A stretch of DNA of 64,000 nt from Lamellibrachia columna (GCA_963662155.1 OY759265.1:57379652-57443651), one strand, 5' to 3'. Shown: positions 1 to 15,380, counted from the stretch's first letter. The notes: generated by a model not told the origin, from the letters alone. Numbers and translations: made by a program.

Positions 1-35
1 CCCTTTCCCCTTTCCACCTTTCCCTGAACCTGGAC
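1..35 (-). CDS. SPEF2: SPEF2 exon 24, partial at window edge
   Basis: Begins after ACAGCAG and reads [12 protein letters not shown] before running off the window, a Gly/Lys-rich linker as in vertebrate SPEF2. Confidence 0.65.
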
Positions 36-3000
36 CTGCTGTGGTGAATGGATTAGTTGATAATGAAAGAAAGATTACTGGTATTTGTAAAGAAACAATT
101 ACAAATAAGCGTAGTTTGATGTTCAGTCTGTAATTATTATTTAAATAATGAAAAGAAGAAAACGTTTTTGTGACTAAACCCTCGGAAACCATGTTGAGAG
201 GGGCATCAACACAGGTTAATAAGTCTGGAAATCATTAAGCAATAATAAAGGTGTCAACAGATGGATGGATACTCTAGGCAGCTAAGGAGGGTAAACAGGG
301 TTAAAGTTGTCAACAGATGGATGGATACTCTGGGCAGCTAAGGAGGGTAAACAGGGTTAAAGTTGTCAACAGATGGATGGATACTCTGGGCAGCTAAGGA
401 GGGTAAACAGGGTTAAAGTTGTCAACAGATGGATGGATATTCTGGGCAGCTAAGGAGGGTAAACAGGGTTAAAGTTGTCAACAGATGGATGAATACTCTG
501 GGCAGCTAAGGAGGGTAAACAGGGTTGAAAAGATAAGTCTTTCTCTCATGATTCTACACATCAATAAAATAAATATCCTTACAGTTTATATAAATAGGTA
601 ATTGTTGTGCCATATATTATTTCTGTTTTAAATGATAAATTTATGTGTACAATTACAAATATTAAAATGTAAATTTCTAAATACAATGCAAATATAAATA
701 CCTTATAAATCATACAACTATATAATAAAAAAATAACAATACTGTTCAGAATCAATGGTGGATATGCTATATTTATGTTCCAATGCAACATTTTCATAAT
801 GAGTAAGGTTGTTGAATAGACAGAACTACCCAGAGAACTGACTACTGACCTCGACTGTCCCGACTCACGGCAGACTTCTTGCTGTCCGTCCTTGATGGGG
901 CTCTTCCTTTCCTCTCTCCTGAGCCTGACCTTGATCCCCTCCCAGAACCTAGAGCCACAGATAGACCACACTGACAAAGACTATTTGTGTGAGAAACATT
1001 GTGGTGACTATTGTGGGCAATTATTTATGGGTTTGGATGAGAATTCATGACAAGGCAGACCACAAAACTGTAGGTTTCTAAGATAAATACAATAAAACAT
1101 GCAAACACTGAGCCACAACGTGCCTGACCAGACTCCAGTCAGAGCAAAGAGGATTGAGTGATTGACACTCCAGTCAGAGCAAAGAGGATTGAGTGAATGA
1201 CACTCCAGTCAGAGCAAAGAGGATTGAGTGATTGAGCCATAGCTTACAACTTCTTGTAACGAACATGTTTTTGAAATCTTTACTATACAACACATTTAGT
1301 TTAGAGACACTGAGTAAAAGGTATGTTTTTATATAGCACGGTATCCAGTCCTTGGGACTGTTCAAAGAGCTTTACACTTCACTCCGTGGCAGACCTGTTC
1401 ATTCCAACACCATCTCAACTTCTCTGGGAAGCATTCAGCCATGCTGCAATTACTGCGTGAAAACTATTCGTTCAAATACCCACTTCTGTCTGCAGCCATT
1501 TACTCATTTATACAGCTGAGTGAACTGTAGCAATGTGGGGTGAAATCACTATGACTATGATGGGTATATGTTTTGGGTCTATTTTTGGGTCTATTCATTC
1601 AACCATCAACGTTGCCTGCAATCCACTTTATTAAATTATTATTAAATGCATTTTCGCATGGCAGATGTGATATTACTCACGTGTGTTTTGCTTATGCCAT
1701 TCCACAAAATGTATCCACTTAAGTTAATTAAATGTAGACTTAATAAAGTGAGATAAGATATGGGCTATACCTTTAGGTGAGGGTTTGCGTGGTGAAGTTG
1801 GAGTCTTGCTCGTTGAGTCGTTCTTCACGGGGGACGTGGCAGAGTTAGACGACTGAAGCTCCTGCTACAAAAGGTATGCAGTTCATGCAATGACTACAAA
1901 AAACAGGGGATTCATTGCGAGAGGCTGGTGAACTCATCCTGTGAATGTGACCATCAGCGGAAGATTATGTACAAAACACGAGTTGAAAGAACAGCCACAG
2001 ACAGTGATATCTGTTGCTGATGGCCTCGTTCAAAGGCTGTAAATTCTACATACCTCATTCAATGCCAAGAACTTTCATTGTTACAACTACACAAGAAATA
2101 TGAACACGAATTTGTTCAACAATCATATTTTTTTTCTGGGTTTTTCTAAATGATGTTAACACTTGTCAAGCAGACAAACTGCCATCACAGTATTTAGCAG
2201 ATATAAGTTGTTGATGTGAGCATGTATTTCCTTGAACTAGAACTGTTTCTGCGCTTACTGCTGCTTTCTCTTGTAACTTGGCTTCCTCCTCAGTCTTCAT
2301 CTCGTCTGTCACTTCATCCATCAGCTCCTGGCCAGCCACCTGCAAGCGGGATATCTCCTGCTCATCACTGACAACTCACTGACCACTGACTGACTGCTCA
2401 CAGACCGTCCACTCAATGACCACTCACTAACTGCTCATTGACCATTTGCTGACCGCTCATTGAACACCTTCTCCGTGAGCAGAGCGCTCACTTCTCCAGA
2501 CATACACCTGCACTGTGAAACTGGTCTAGACCTTATTCACATAAAGATTTTAAGTTTTTAACTATCTGAATTTCACTAGTTGGTTAATAGGTGTACTAAC
2601 TTTCTCCATGCAATGTAGGAAATTGAATGATTGAATGATTACAAAACATTTCACATGTACAACAGCATTACATTGTATTCCTAAACTAAACAACTACTCA
2701 ATCACGGGCAGACATTTTGGCATTTGTGCACCCACCATTTTGAGGGTTTCGTCCATAATATTTTCCACTTCAAGGTACGTTGTTAACTTGGGTAGTGTTC
2801 CATCCACCTTCTTCAGAGTGCCAAACCTTGTGTACCATTTTTCAATCTTTGGCCAGTGGTCCTGGAAGGTTGTCAATCTGGAAACATAACCACACAATCA
2901 GTGTACAGATTTCACAGAGTTGAACATACATGTTTGTATTGTTGACATAACAAAGTTTGAATAATACTGAAGAAATAGTATTAATGTATTGGCAATAAAT

Positions 3001-6000
3001 CAAAGGAACAACACCATGGCAAGTGCCTCAACACTGGATATCAGTATCCTGCCACAGTTCAAATGTAGAATCAGAAGAAGCTTTAACATGGGAAAATAGA
3101 AATTCTAAAAGCTGTTTCTATAAAATCTACTTTTAGAGAAAAATGTAAATTTCATATGAAATCCATCAAGACATATTTGATTAATATGAATAAAGTAAAG
3201 TACATGGGTATCCATGAAAAATCAATCAAAATCACACCATCAAATCAAAATCACACCATGTTAATTGGAAAAGTGGTGTTATCTGCTATGATTATAATCT
3301 TTAATTGATTGTGAATGTCAGCAGCCAACAGCCAAACCTGTGTTGGATCTGTTCCATGTCGTGGGCTCGATCAACGACAGGCACCACTTTCTCCATTTTG
3401 CCCACACCTGTAGTGCTGCCATCTGGTGGAGGTTGGAACTCTCGATGATACTCGGAGTTTGTTTGCATGTGGTCTAAAAGAACAAAGTTACAGTGATAAT
3501 GTTTTCTTAATTGTTCTAACTCAAGTTTCTGGGAGAACAATCAACATTGTCAGCATTTACTGTTTCTCTCGTTGCACTGCATTTTACTGTAAAAGACAAA
3601 GACTATAATTTTATTAAAAAATTAATAATAATCATCAACAAAGAATTGACATAAGCAGTTCACAAGTGCAGCACATCCTTAATTGTGTAACCTCAGAATA
3701 CCAGATTGAATATTGTTTCTTTCTAAAAATTCTTTTTTGGTCACATCATTAGACAAGGAGGAATTCAGTAGGAAATATTTGAGGGAATGGTTGACAGTAA
3801 GAGAGAGAGGAAGACCTGGAGCCAGTTGGACAGACAACACCAAGGCATGGATGGGCACATGGAATATGAAGATCTGGTCAGAACGGCACAATGCAAACAG
3901 GGCCGAGAAGAAATGGCACCACACGATGATGATTATGATGATGATGAGTGTGATGATTATGAAGATGATGACGGTTATGATGATGATGATTATGATTAAG
4001 ATGATGATGGTTATGATACAGTAACACTGCATGCTTTCTTTCAACAAAGATGATGTACTTACAAGTCCTGCCAGCCGATCTCTTCAGACAGAGTTCGTCC
4101 GGCAGATCAAGCAGGATCACTACATCGATCCCACTGCGTGGCTTTGGTTTCTCAGGAGGGGGATTGGGATCGGGAGCAAGGATTGACTGGCGTATTGTCC
4201 CTGATGAGTTGGTTTTCCCATCTGTGGCTGGTTTCACTTGCACCATCCCCTCCCCATCAAACCCACTGAGAGCCTTCTCAAGCAACTTGGCCTGGGCATA
4301 GGTGGTTGGGAAGCCGTCTGTCACCCAGCCTGAGTCTTCAGGGACACGCCTGGGAGACACATGCAGACATGGTTCAGTCATAGGTTGTAAGTAAGTCAGT
4401 AAGTATGTGAGTAAGTAAATATTTCATTAGTCTCACTCCATGCAGACATGGTTCAATCATAGGTTGTAAGTAAGTCAGTAAGTATGTGAGTAAGTAAATA
4501 TTTCAATAGTCTTATTCCATGCAGACATGGTTCAGTCATAGGTTGTAAGTAAGTCAGTAAGTATGTGAGTAAGTAAATATTTCATTAGTCTCACTCCATG
4601 CAGACATGGTTCAGTCATAGGTTGTAAGTAAGTCAGTAAATATGTGAGTAAGTAAATATTTCAATAGTCTCACTCCATGCAGACATGGTTCAGTCATAGG
4701 TTGTAAGTAAGTCAGTAAGTATGTGAGTAAGTAAATATTTCATTAGTCTCACTCCATGCAGACATGGTTCAGTCATAGGTTGCAAGTAAGTCAGTAAGTA
4801 TGTGAGTAAGTAAATATTTCATTAGTCTCACTCCATGCAGACATAGTTCAGTCATAGGTTGTAAGTAAGTCAGTAAGTATGTGAGTAAGTAAATATTTCA
4901 TTAGTCTCACTCCATGCAGACATGGTTCAGTCATAGGTTGTAAGTAAGTCAGTAAGTATGTGAGTAAGTAAATATTTCATTAGTCTCACTCCATGCAGAC
5001 ATAGTTCAGTCATAGGTTGTAAGTAAGTCAGTAAGTATGTGAGTAAGTAAATATTTCATTAGTCTCACTCCATGCAGACATGGTTCAGTCATAGGTTGTA
5101 AGTAAGTCAGTAAGTATGTGAGTAAGTAAATATTTCATTAGTCTCACTCCATGCAGACATAGTTCAGTCATAGGTTGTAAGTAAGTCAGTAAGTATGTGA
5201 GTAAGTAAATATTTCATTAGTCTCACTCCATGCAGACATGGTTCAGTCATAGGTTGTAAGTAAGTCAGTAAGTATGTGATTAAGTAAATATTTCATTAGT
5301 CTCACTCCATGCAGACATAGTTCAGTCATAGGTTGTAAGTAAGTCAGTAAGTATGTGAGTAAGTAAATATTTCATTAGTCTCACTCCATGCAGACATGGT
5401 TCAGTCATAGGTTGTAAGTAAGTCAGTAAGTATGTGAGTAAGTAAATATTTCATTAGTCTCACTCCATGCAGACATAGTTCAGTCATAGGTTGTAAGTAA
5501 GTCAGTAAGTATGTGAGTAAGTAAATATTTCATTAGTCTCACTCCATGCAGACATGGTTCAGTCATAGGTTGTAAGTAAGTCAGTAAGTATGTGAGTAAG
5601 TAAATATTTCATTAGTCTCACTCCATGCAGACATGGTTCAGTCATAGGTTGTTAGTAAGTCAGTAAGTATGTGAGTAAGTAAATATTTCATTAGTCTCAC
5701 TCCATGCAGACATGGTTCAGTCATAGGTTGTTAGTAAGTCAGTAAGTATGTGAGTAAGTAAATATTTCATTAGTCTCACTCCATGCAGACATGGTTCAGT
5801 CATAGGTTGTAAGTAAGTCAGTAAGTATGTGAGTAAGTAAATATTTCATTAGTCTCACTCCATGCAGACATGGTTCAGTCATAGGTTATTAGTAAGTCAG
5901 TAAGTATGTGAGTAAGTAAATATTTCATTAGTCTCACTCCATGCATACATGGTTCAGTCATAGGTTGTAAGTAAGTCAGTAAGTATGTGAGTAAGTAAAT

Positions 6001-9000
6001 ATTTCATTAGTCTCACTCCATGCAGACATGGTTCAGTCATAGGTTGTTAGTAAGTCAGTAAGTATGTGAGTAAGTAAATATTTCATTAGTCTCACTCCAT
6101 GCAGACATGGTTCAGTCATAGGTTGCTAGTAAGTCAGTAAGAATGTGAGTAAGTAAATATATCATTAGTCTCACTCCATGCAGACATGGTTCAGTCATAG
6201 GTTGTTAGTAAGTCAGTAAGTATGTGAGTAAGTAAATATTTCATTAGTCTCACTCCATGCAGACATGGTTCAGTCATAGGTTGTTAGTAAGTCAGTAAGT
6301 ATGTGAGTAAGTAAATATTTCATTAGTCTCACTCCATGCAGACATGGTTCAGTCATAGGTTGTAAGTAAGTCAGTAAGTATGTGAGTAAGTAAATATTTC
6401 ATTAGTCTCACTCCATGCAGACATGCAAGTAAAACACAAACACATGTTACACACAGCAGGCATTATGTACATCAACCACTCAAAAGCAAGTTATGAGAAA
6501 CTACAAAACACAGCTTAACAAAATATATTATTAAAACAGAAATGTATAATAAATAAATAAATAAATTAATATATATGACTGTATGTACAATGATATGAAT
6601 TCAAACAAATAGTTCAATTAGTTTGTTGTATTAAGTAATCTTATGTGTAATATTTTTCATAGGGTGGAGAGTCTATAAAATATAGTGTTCCGATGGATGC
6701 ACCAAATATTGTATTCTGTGTTTTTAAATATCACCAGATCTGGAGTAATTCTGTAACATGAAAGAAGAAGCTAGTTTTATTCAGAAGAACATACACATTT
6801 TTTTTCTTTGCATGGTTTTTCTATCAACTCAAGATGATCATTAAAGGTAAATGTAATCTGGTGAACCAAAATCTTCTAATTTTTTATTTTAACACTTTAT
6901 TATCAATAAGTAAAATCAGTCAATATACAATACCAGTTTGTGTGAAGGACTGTATCTGCTGAACTTCAAACCTTAGGCAGTAGTATGAAGGCATCCATTG
7001 CTTACCTAACGCCATCCACTAAGACGGAGACAAGCAGGTCATCATCTTACCTGACACCATCCACTATGATGGAGACAAGCAGGCATCTTACCTGACACCA
7101 TCCACTATGATGGAGACAAGCAGGTCATCATCTTACCTGACACCATCCACTATGGTGGAGACAAGCAGGTCATCATCTTACCTGACACCATCCACTATGA
7201 CGAAGACAAGCAGGTCATCATCTTCCCTGACACCATCCACTATGAGGAAGACAAGCAGGTCATCATCTTACCTGACACCATCCACTATGACGGAGACAAG
7301 CAGGTCATCATCTTACCTGACACCATCCACTATGACGGAGACAAGCAGGTCATCATCTTACCTGACACCATCCACTATGATGGAGACAAGCAGGTCATCA
7401 TCTTACCTGACACCATCCACTACGATGGAGACAAGCAGGTCATCATCTTACCTGACACCATCCACTACGATGGAGACAAGCAGGTCATCATCTTACCTGA
7501 CACCATCCACTACGATGGAGACAAGCAGGTCATCATCTTACCTGACACCATCCACTATGATGGAGACAAGCAGGTCATCATCTTACCTGACACCATCCAC
7601 TATGATGGAGACAAGCAGGTCATCATCTTACCTGACACCATCCACTACGATGGAGACAAGCAGGTCATCATCTTACCTGACACCATCCACTATGATGGAG
7701 ACAAGCAGGTCATCATCTTACCTGACACCATCCACTATGATGGAGACAAGCAGGTCATCATCTTACCTGACACCATCCACTATGATGGAGACAAGCAGGT
7801 CATCATCTGGCGGGATGCCGTCTACCAAGTTCTTGAGGGCTTTTGCACCTAGACGAGCTCTGGCACTGGCCTGAAAGTACGTGGAACAATAGCATTGTTA
7901 TGCCAGGAACAGTGTATGCACAACCTGTCATTGGCTTAATACAACTTTCCACTTGGACTTCTTAAAATTCCAACATAGCACTACTTGTTGCTGCGGACAT
8001 TAACTAAAAAAGCTAAAATAAACTTTTCGCAGTTATGTCAAACATGGCTCCTAACAAGAATACTTTAATTAATTTTCTTCATGACTATGATAAGTTCATC
8101 AAGTTCAAACTGTTGCTGTGTGATGCATTGGTAAGGAAGAAGGAGAGAATAAAGGAAAGACTGCCATACATCTTACCATTGGGTAGCACTCCACAGATCC
8201 ACATTCACTCACTGGTTTCTCTAAATCACCTACAACAATGAGACTTGTAATGTCTTGACGTTGTCATCAACAATGACATTAATGCTGCACAGTTTCTCCA
8301 TTGTCTACATGAGGCATTGTCAACTGAGTTTTGTAGCCCAATCAAATGTCTTCTGGGGTTGTTTATTTATAAATCACCACACGTAAAACATTTACAAAAA
8401 GAAAAAGTGAACTGTTACAATTTGAGCTAACTACTACTAAATTGTGGAGTATGTCATCTACACGGGTATGTCATCTACACAGGTATATCATCTACACGGT
8501 AATGTCATCTACACGGGTATGTCATCTACATGGGTATGTCATCTACATGGGTATGTCATCTACACAGGTATGTCATCTACACGGTAATGTCATCTACACG
8601 GTAATGTCATCTACATGGGTATGTCATCTACACGGGTATGTCATCTACACAGGTATGTCATCTACACGGGTATGTCATCTACACGGTAATGTCATCTACA
8701 TGGGTATGTCATCTACATGGGTATGTCATCTACATGGGTATGTCATCTACACAGGTATGTCATCTACACGGTAATGTCATCTACACGGTAATGTCATCTA
8801 CATGGGTATGTCATCTACACGGGTATGTCATCTACACAGGTATGTCATCTACACGGGTATGTCATCTACACGGTAATGTCATCTACATGGGTATGTCATC
8901 TACATGGGTATGTCATCTACATGGGTATGTCATGTACATGGGTATGTCATCTACATGGGTATGTCATCTACATGGGTATGTCATCTACACGGTAATGTCA

Positions 9001-12000
9001 TGTACATGGGTATGTCATCTACATGGGTATGTCATCTACATGGGTATGTCATCTACATGGGTATGTCATCTACATGGTAATGTCATCTACATGGGTATGT
9101 CATCTACACGGGTATGTCATCTACACGGGTATGTCATCTACACGGGTATGTCATCTACACGGGTATGTCATCTACACGGGTATGTCATCTACACGGGTAT
9201 GTCATGTACACGGGTATGTCATCTACACGGGTATGTCATCTACACGGGTATGTCATCTACATGGGTATGTCATCTACATGCACCATTAAGAATTACACAG
9301 GAATTGAACAAATCTGATTAACTGAATATAATTAATCATTTTCATTGTGGTTTGCTGCTCTCCTAATAATCCCCCATTTCCATCAATTGTTTTGGTCTTC
9401 CCACAGGACAGACACACACTTACATTTCTCCTCTTCTGTCTCCTCCAGCTCCTTCTCCTCTGGTGTCTTCCCAACTGACCTCTCATCTGCTGTCACTCTT
9501 GACTTATTATCCCCATCTTCTGTGCCACCTTGTTGTAGACATAGAGCAATAACACTAACAACATGGTAGTGGGTGGTATAGCACTGGTATATGTCACCTT
9601 TGTTATAGACATAGAGCAATAACACTAACAACATGGTAGTGGGTGGTATAGCACTGGTATATGTCACCTTTGTTATAGACATAGAGCAATAACAGTCATA
9701 CACGAACTCATGTAAAGAGACACAACACATTGTGTGCAACTTACAAATCTAATTAACTCTTTTAGTTCTAACATTTGCATTAAGACTAACACATTACAAA
9801 GGGCTTGTTAACACTGTTTTTACTTTCTATAAATTACTGACAGAACAGGGACACATACACACAAACTGCTAAAACTGGCATAATTTAATTTGTTCAGCTA
9901 CATCAGACTGTGAACCAGAGCAGATTGTGTTACATTGCACACAAAATGTAGACTGGACAAACTAAGGCTGAAGCAAGTAGAGGCTGCCTCACCTTCTGCT
10001 GGGACTATCTCTATCCCTGCTTCTGTCGACTTCTTCTCAAGAATTGTTCCACTTGCAAAGCCAATCAAACTCTCTGGATTGTCTGGGTCATCATCCTGGA
10101 ATATAATACAACACCTTACAATCTGCATATATCAGAATGTTAATAATGACTCTTCTGACAATACAATTCATAACTCTGTATTAGCCACATATAAAATGTG
10201 ACAAGAGTATTGTTGAACTGGGGGCACTGACACATGGCAGTGGTTGGTGTAGCACTGACACATGGCAGTAGATGGTGTAGCACTGACACGTGACAGTGGG
10301 TGTTGTAGCACTGACACATGGCAGTGGGTGTTGTAGCACTGACAAATGGCAGTGGGTGTTGTAGCACTGACACATGGCAGTGGGTGTTGTAGCACTGACA
10401 AATGGCAGTGGGTGTTGTAGCACTGACACATGGCAGTGGGTGTTGTAGCACTGACACATGGCAGTGGGTGTTGTAGCACTGACACATGGCAGTGAATGGT
10501 GTAGCACTGACAAATGGCAGTGGGTGTTGTAGCACTGACACATGGCAGTGGGTGTTGTAGCACTGACACATGGCAGTGGATGGTGTAGCACTGACACGTG
10601 ACAGTGGGTGTTGTAGCACTGACACATGGCAGTGGATGGTGTAGCACTGACACATGGCAGTGGGTGTTGTAGCACTGACACATGGCAGTGGGTATTGTAG
10701 CACTGACACATGGCAGTGGGTGTTGTAGCACTGACACATGGCAGTGGGTGTTGTAGCACTGACACATGGCAGTGGGTGGTGTAGCACTGACACATGGCAG
10801 TGGATGGTGTAGCACTGACACATGGCAGTGCATGTTGTAGCACTGACACATGGCAGTGGGTGGTGTAGCACTGACACATGGCAGTGGGTGGTGTAGCACT
10901 GACACATGGCAGTGCATGTTGTAGCACTGACACATGGCAGTGCATGTTGTAGAACTGACACATGGCAGTGGGTGTTGTAGCACTGACACATGGCAGTGGG
11001 TGGTGTAGCACTGACACATGGCAGTGGGTGTTGTAGCACTGACACATGGCAGTGGGTATTGTAGCACTGACACATGGCAGTGGGTGTTGTAGCACTGACA
11101 CATGGCAGTGGGTGTTGTAGCACTGACACATGGCAGTGGGTGGTGTAGCACTGACACATGGCAGTGGATGGTGTAGCACTGACACATGGCAGTGCATGTT
11201 GTAGCACTGACACATGGCAGTGGGTGTTGTAGCACTGACACATGGCAGTGGGTGGTGTAGCACTGACACATTGCAGTGGGTGGTGTAGCACTGACACATG
11301 GCAGTGGGTGGTGTAGCACTGACACATGGCAGTGGGTGGTGTAGCACTGACACATGGCAGTGCATGTTGTAGCACTGACACATGACAGTGGATGTTGTAG
11401 CACTGACACATGGCAGTGGGTGGTGTAGCACTGACACATGGCAGTGCATGTTGTAGCACTGACACATGGCAGTGGGTGTTGTAGCACTGACACATGGCAG
11501 TGGGTGGTGTAGCACTGACACATTGCAGTGGGTGGTGTAGCACTGACACATGGCAGTGGGTGGTGTAGCACTGACACATGGCAGTGGGTGGTGTAGCACT
11601 GACACATGGCAGTGCATGTTGTAGCACTGACACATGGCAGTGGGTGTTGTAGCACTGACACATGGCAGTGGGTGGTGTAGCACTGACACATGGCAGTGGG
11701 TGGTGTAGCACTGACACATGGCAGTGCATGTTGTAGCACTGACACATGGCAGTGCATGTTGTAGAACTGACACATGACAGTGGATGTTGTAGCACTGACA
11801 CATGGCAGTGGGTGGTGTAGCACTGACACATGACAGTGGGTGTTGTAGCACTGACACATGACAGTGGGTGTTGTAGCACTGACACATGACAGTGGGTGTT
11901 GTAGCACTGGCACATGGCAGTGGGTGTTGTAGCACTGACACATGGCAGTGTGTGGTGTAGCACTGGTACATGGCAGTGTGTGGTGTAGCACTGGTACATG

Positions 12001-15000
12001 GCAGTGGTTGGTGTAGCACTGGTACATGGCAGTGTGTGGTGTAGCACTGGTACATGGCAGTGTGTGGTGTAGCACTGGTACATGGCAGTGTGTGGTGTAG
12101 CACTGGTACATGGCAGTGGGTGGTGTAGCACTGGTACATGGCAGTGTGTGGTTTAGCACTGGTACATGGCAGTGTGTGGTATAGCACTGGTACATGGCAG
12201 TGTGTGGTGTAGCACTGGTACATGGCAGTGTGTGGTGTAGCACTGGTACATGGCAGTGTGTGGTGTAGCACTGGTACATGGCAGTGTGTGGTGTAGCACT
12301 GGTACATGGCAGTGTGTGGTGTAGCACTGGTACATGGCAGTGTGTGGTGTAGCACTGGTACATGGCAGTGTGTGGTTTAGCACTGGTACATGGCAGTGGG
12401 TGGTATGGCACCGGTTCAGATCTATATTGGTTAGAACATGTCACATTTGCATAGAGTAGCAGATATGTTAATATGCATTGGTGCACCGATGAATGAAGGA
12501 TTTGTTCTATGTGGCAGGAGAAAAGGTACATTTTAGACATTTCAAATGGCTTTTAACTAACACCAACAAGTTTTAAAACAGAAACCAGAGAAAGATGCAA
12601 CATTGATTTCAGTGAATAAAGCTATCCTATTAAAATGAACTTGTAATAAACCAACACAAATTAAAGCATTTTATCTTGGTCATAATTCAACAACCCAAAT
12701 ATTTAAACTCCTTAATATTGGATGCTATGGAGAGGGAGGTTTATTCGTGGTCTTCTATGTCCTGTTGTGTTCACATACTGCTTCTCTGTGTTCAACCTCT
12801 GCATTTTTGTAAGCATCAATGGCCTGGTTGATTAGATCTTCCACGTCCAGAACTTGCAGTCTGTGAGCTGAAAATTTCAAATAATGTAACACTGTAATAG
12901 TTTCTTGGCACCAAGTGTAAACTGGCTTCCATCTTAACAAATGACACAGACTGACATTCTATGCAAAATGTCAGGAGTGCTTTGTATGTATAAAACTGTC
13001 AACACAATCTTTAGAATGTTTATGAAGTTTCCTTGTTAACATTGTATATTAATGTTTTTGCAGCCACACCACCCGCCAACACTACACCACACCACCACAC
13101 TACCCACCACACCACCCACCACTATACCACACCACCCACCACCACACCATCCACCACACCACCCACCACCACACCACACCACCACCACACCATGCCACCC
13201 ACAACCATACCATGCACCACCACACAACCCACCACCGCACCACCTACCAGCACCACACACTACCCACCACATGACCACACCACATCACCACCACCACACC
13301 ACCCACCACACAACCACACCACCCCCCCACAAGATGTCCATGTCAAAATTTTTCTAATTTATTAAAAGTGCACATTAAATAAACATGTATAGATTGCATT
13401 GCAGCACTAATAGACTGCATTGCAGCACACAACCTAATTTCCTTGTTTACAAATACAGTAGGCAGTAAGCAACGCTTAAATTACCTCATACATCTACTCT
13501 GCTGACAATGATTGATAAGATTTAACATGATTTAACAAGATTGCCATCCATGGGAAAGGCCCAGATGGCAAGTGGACAAGGAGGCCATTGGCTTATTGAG
13601 AGTCCAACAGTTTTCATCTCTAGTTATGTGTAACCCACCCTCCTGAGATATGTGTCAACCTTGTTTTTAAACATATTCACGCTGCTACCAGTTACATAAT
13701 CCGTAGATAATTTGTTCCATTAATTGTCCTCTGTGAGACTAGTACTTCCTTATATCCAATCTACACTGATCCTTTACTGATGTTACTTCAGGTTCTCTAG
13801 TTCTACTATCTTTCTTGAGTGAGAAAAAATATTCTATCAATATTTTCATACCCATTTATTATCTTAGAAACTTCAATGTGATGTTCTCTTAACCTCCTTG
13901 TCTCTAGAGTTGTTAAACCACATCCTCTTGGTTGTTCTTCATAACTAAGGTCTCTCAGTTCTGGAATAATTTTAGTTGCTCTCCTCTGTATTCTTTCAAG
14001 GGTATCTATATCCTTCTTACAATAGTATGAGAGACTAAAGCATGACTTACTACGAGCAAGTTGTCTTAAGCAGGTGCTCTTGCCGGAGAACATCTTCCCA
14101 AGCACACAAGCCTTGATTGGGTACGGAGGGAAGTTTGGGGGGGCAGGCAGGGGCTGGAACAGGAACAGGAAATGAAACTATTTCCCTGGTGATAGTCAAT
14201 ACAGCCAGTTAACAAGGCTGTCATTATTTTACAGAAGACATAAGTTTTAGCGCAACAGTGGAACATGTTATATATATTCCACACCTTCAATCATGTGGGG
14301 TAAATTAAAATTAAACATTAACTAAAACTGTTCAATACATTTAGGCAAACAAACATACTATAATAATCAATATTAGACACTTCGGAGAGCCAATTTCAAA
14401 ATAATCTAAAGGCCTGTTTAAAGGAGTGATTCTGTTCCATTTCTGTCATATGACACCATGTCATATGACAGAATCAGACATCAGGTATGTTAACATTAAC
14501 AATGTCCACTGCAATTATTACCATTATTACTATCATTATCACAGCCAGCAATAAAATAACTTTTGATGAGTGTTTTACAGACGGAACCTACCGATGGGGG
14601 GTGAACAACGTCAATGAGTCTCTGCACAATGTGACCCACCATGGGGTTAGGTCTGGGGGGTCCAGTGATCCCACTCCCTTCTGGAGGGGTCCATTCTCCC
14701 ACCATGTTCTACAAGACACAACTCAAGTGTTAAAGTTTACAGTTGCAGCTCCATAAACTCTCACACAAGTAACTGTGCTACGTCTACTGTGGATGGGAAG
14801 AGGTGGCCGAGTTTCGCTCATCAGGATGGGTGCATGGATGGGTGTGTGGGTGCGTGGATGGGTGTGTAGGTGCATGGGTGGGTGGATGGGAGAGTGCGTG
14901 GGTGTGTAGGTGGGTGAGTGAGTGGGTGTGTAGGTGGGTGGGTGGGTGGGTGCATGGGTGGGTGAGAGGGTGGATGGGTGAATGGGTGTGTAGGTGGGTG

Positions 15001-15380
15001 AATGGGTGTATAGGTGGGTGAATGGGTGTGTAGGTGGGTGAGTGGGTGGGTGGGTGAGTTGGTAGGTAGGTAAATAAGTCAATCAATCAGCAAGCAATTG
15101 TTAATTATTTGGAGTTAATGATTCGGTGAATGGGTGTGTGAGTTTGGGTGACTATATGAGTGAGTAATGAGTGTGTAAGTGATTAAAGAATGAATGAATA
15201 TACATATGGCTAATTAAGCCATCAGTGACAGAATCCTGCACACTGCTCACTACACTAAGAATTCCTGATGATATCGGCTGCCATACATGCTCATAATAAT
15301 AATCTCTATTTTGTATAGTGCTTACAAAGAATCTGATTAAAATAACAAATTGCAGTAAAACAATACTTGTAATATTATAG

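Noticed and set aside
8035..8241. Plus-strand 68-codon frame
   Set aside because: Antisense to SPEF2 exon 16 and flanking intron; no similarity.
10140..12540. Overlapping open frames of 660-790 codons on the minus strand
   Set aside because: They lie wholly inside the 27-bp minisatellite (9 codons per unit), are open in all three minus-strand frames and lack splice or start context.
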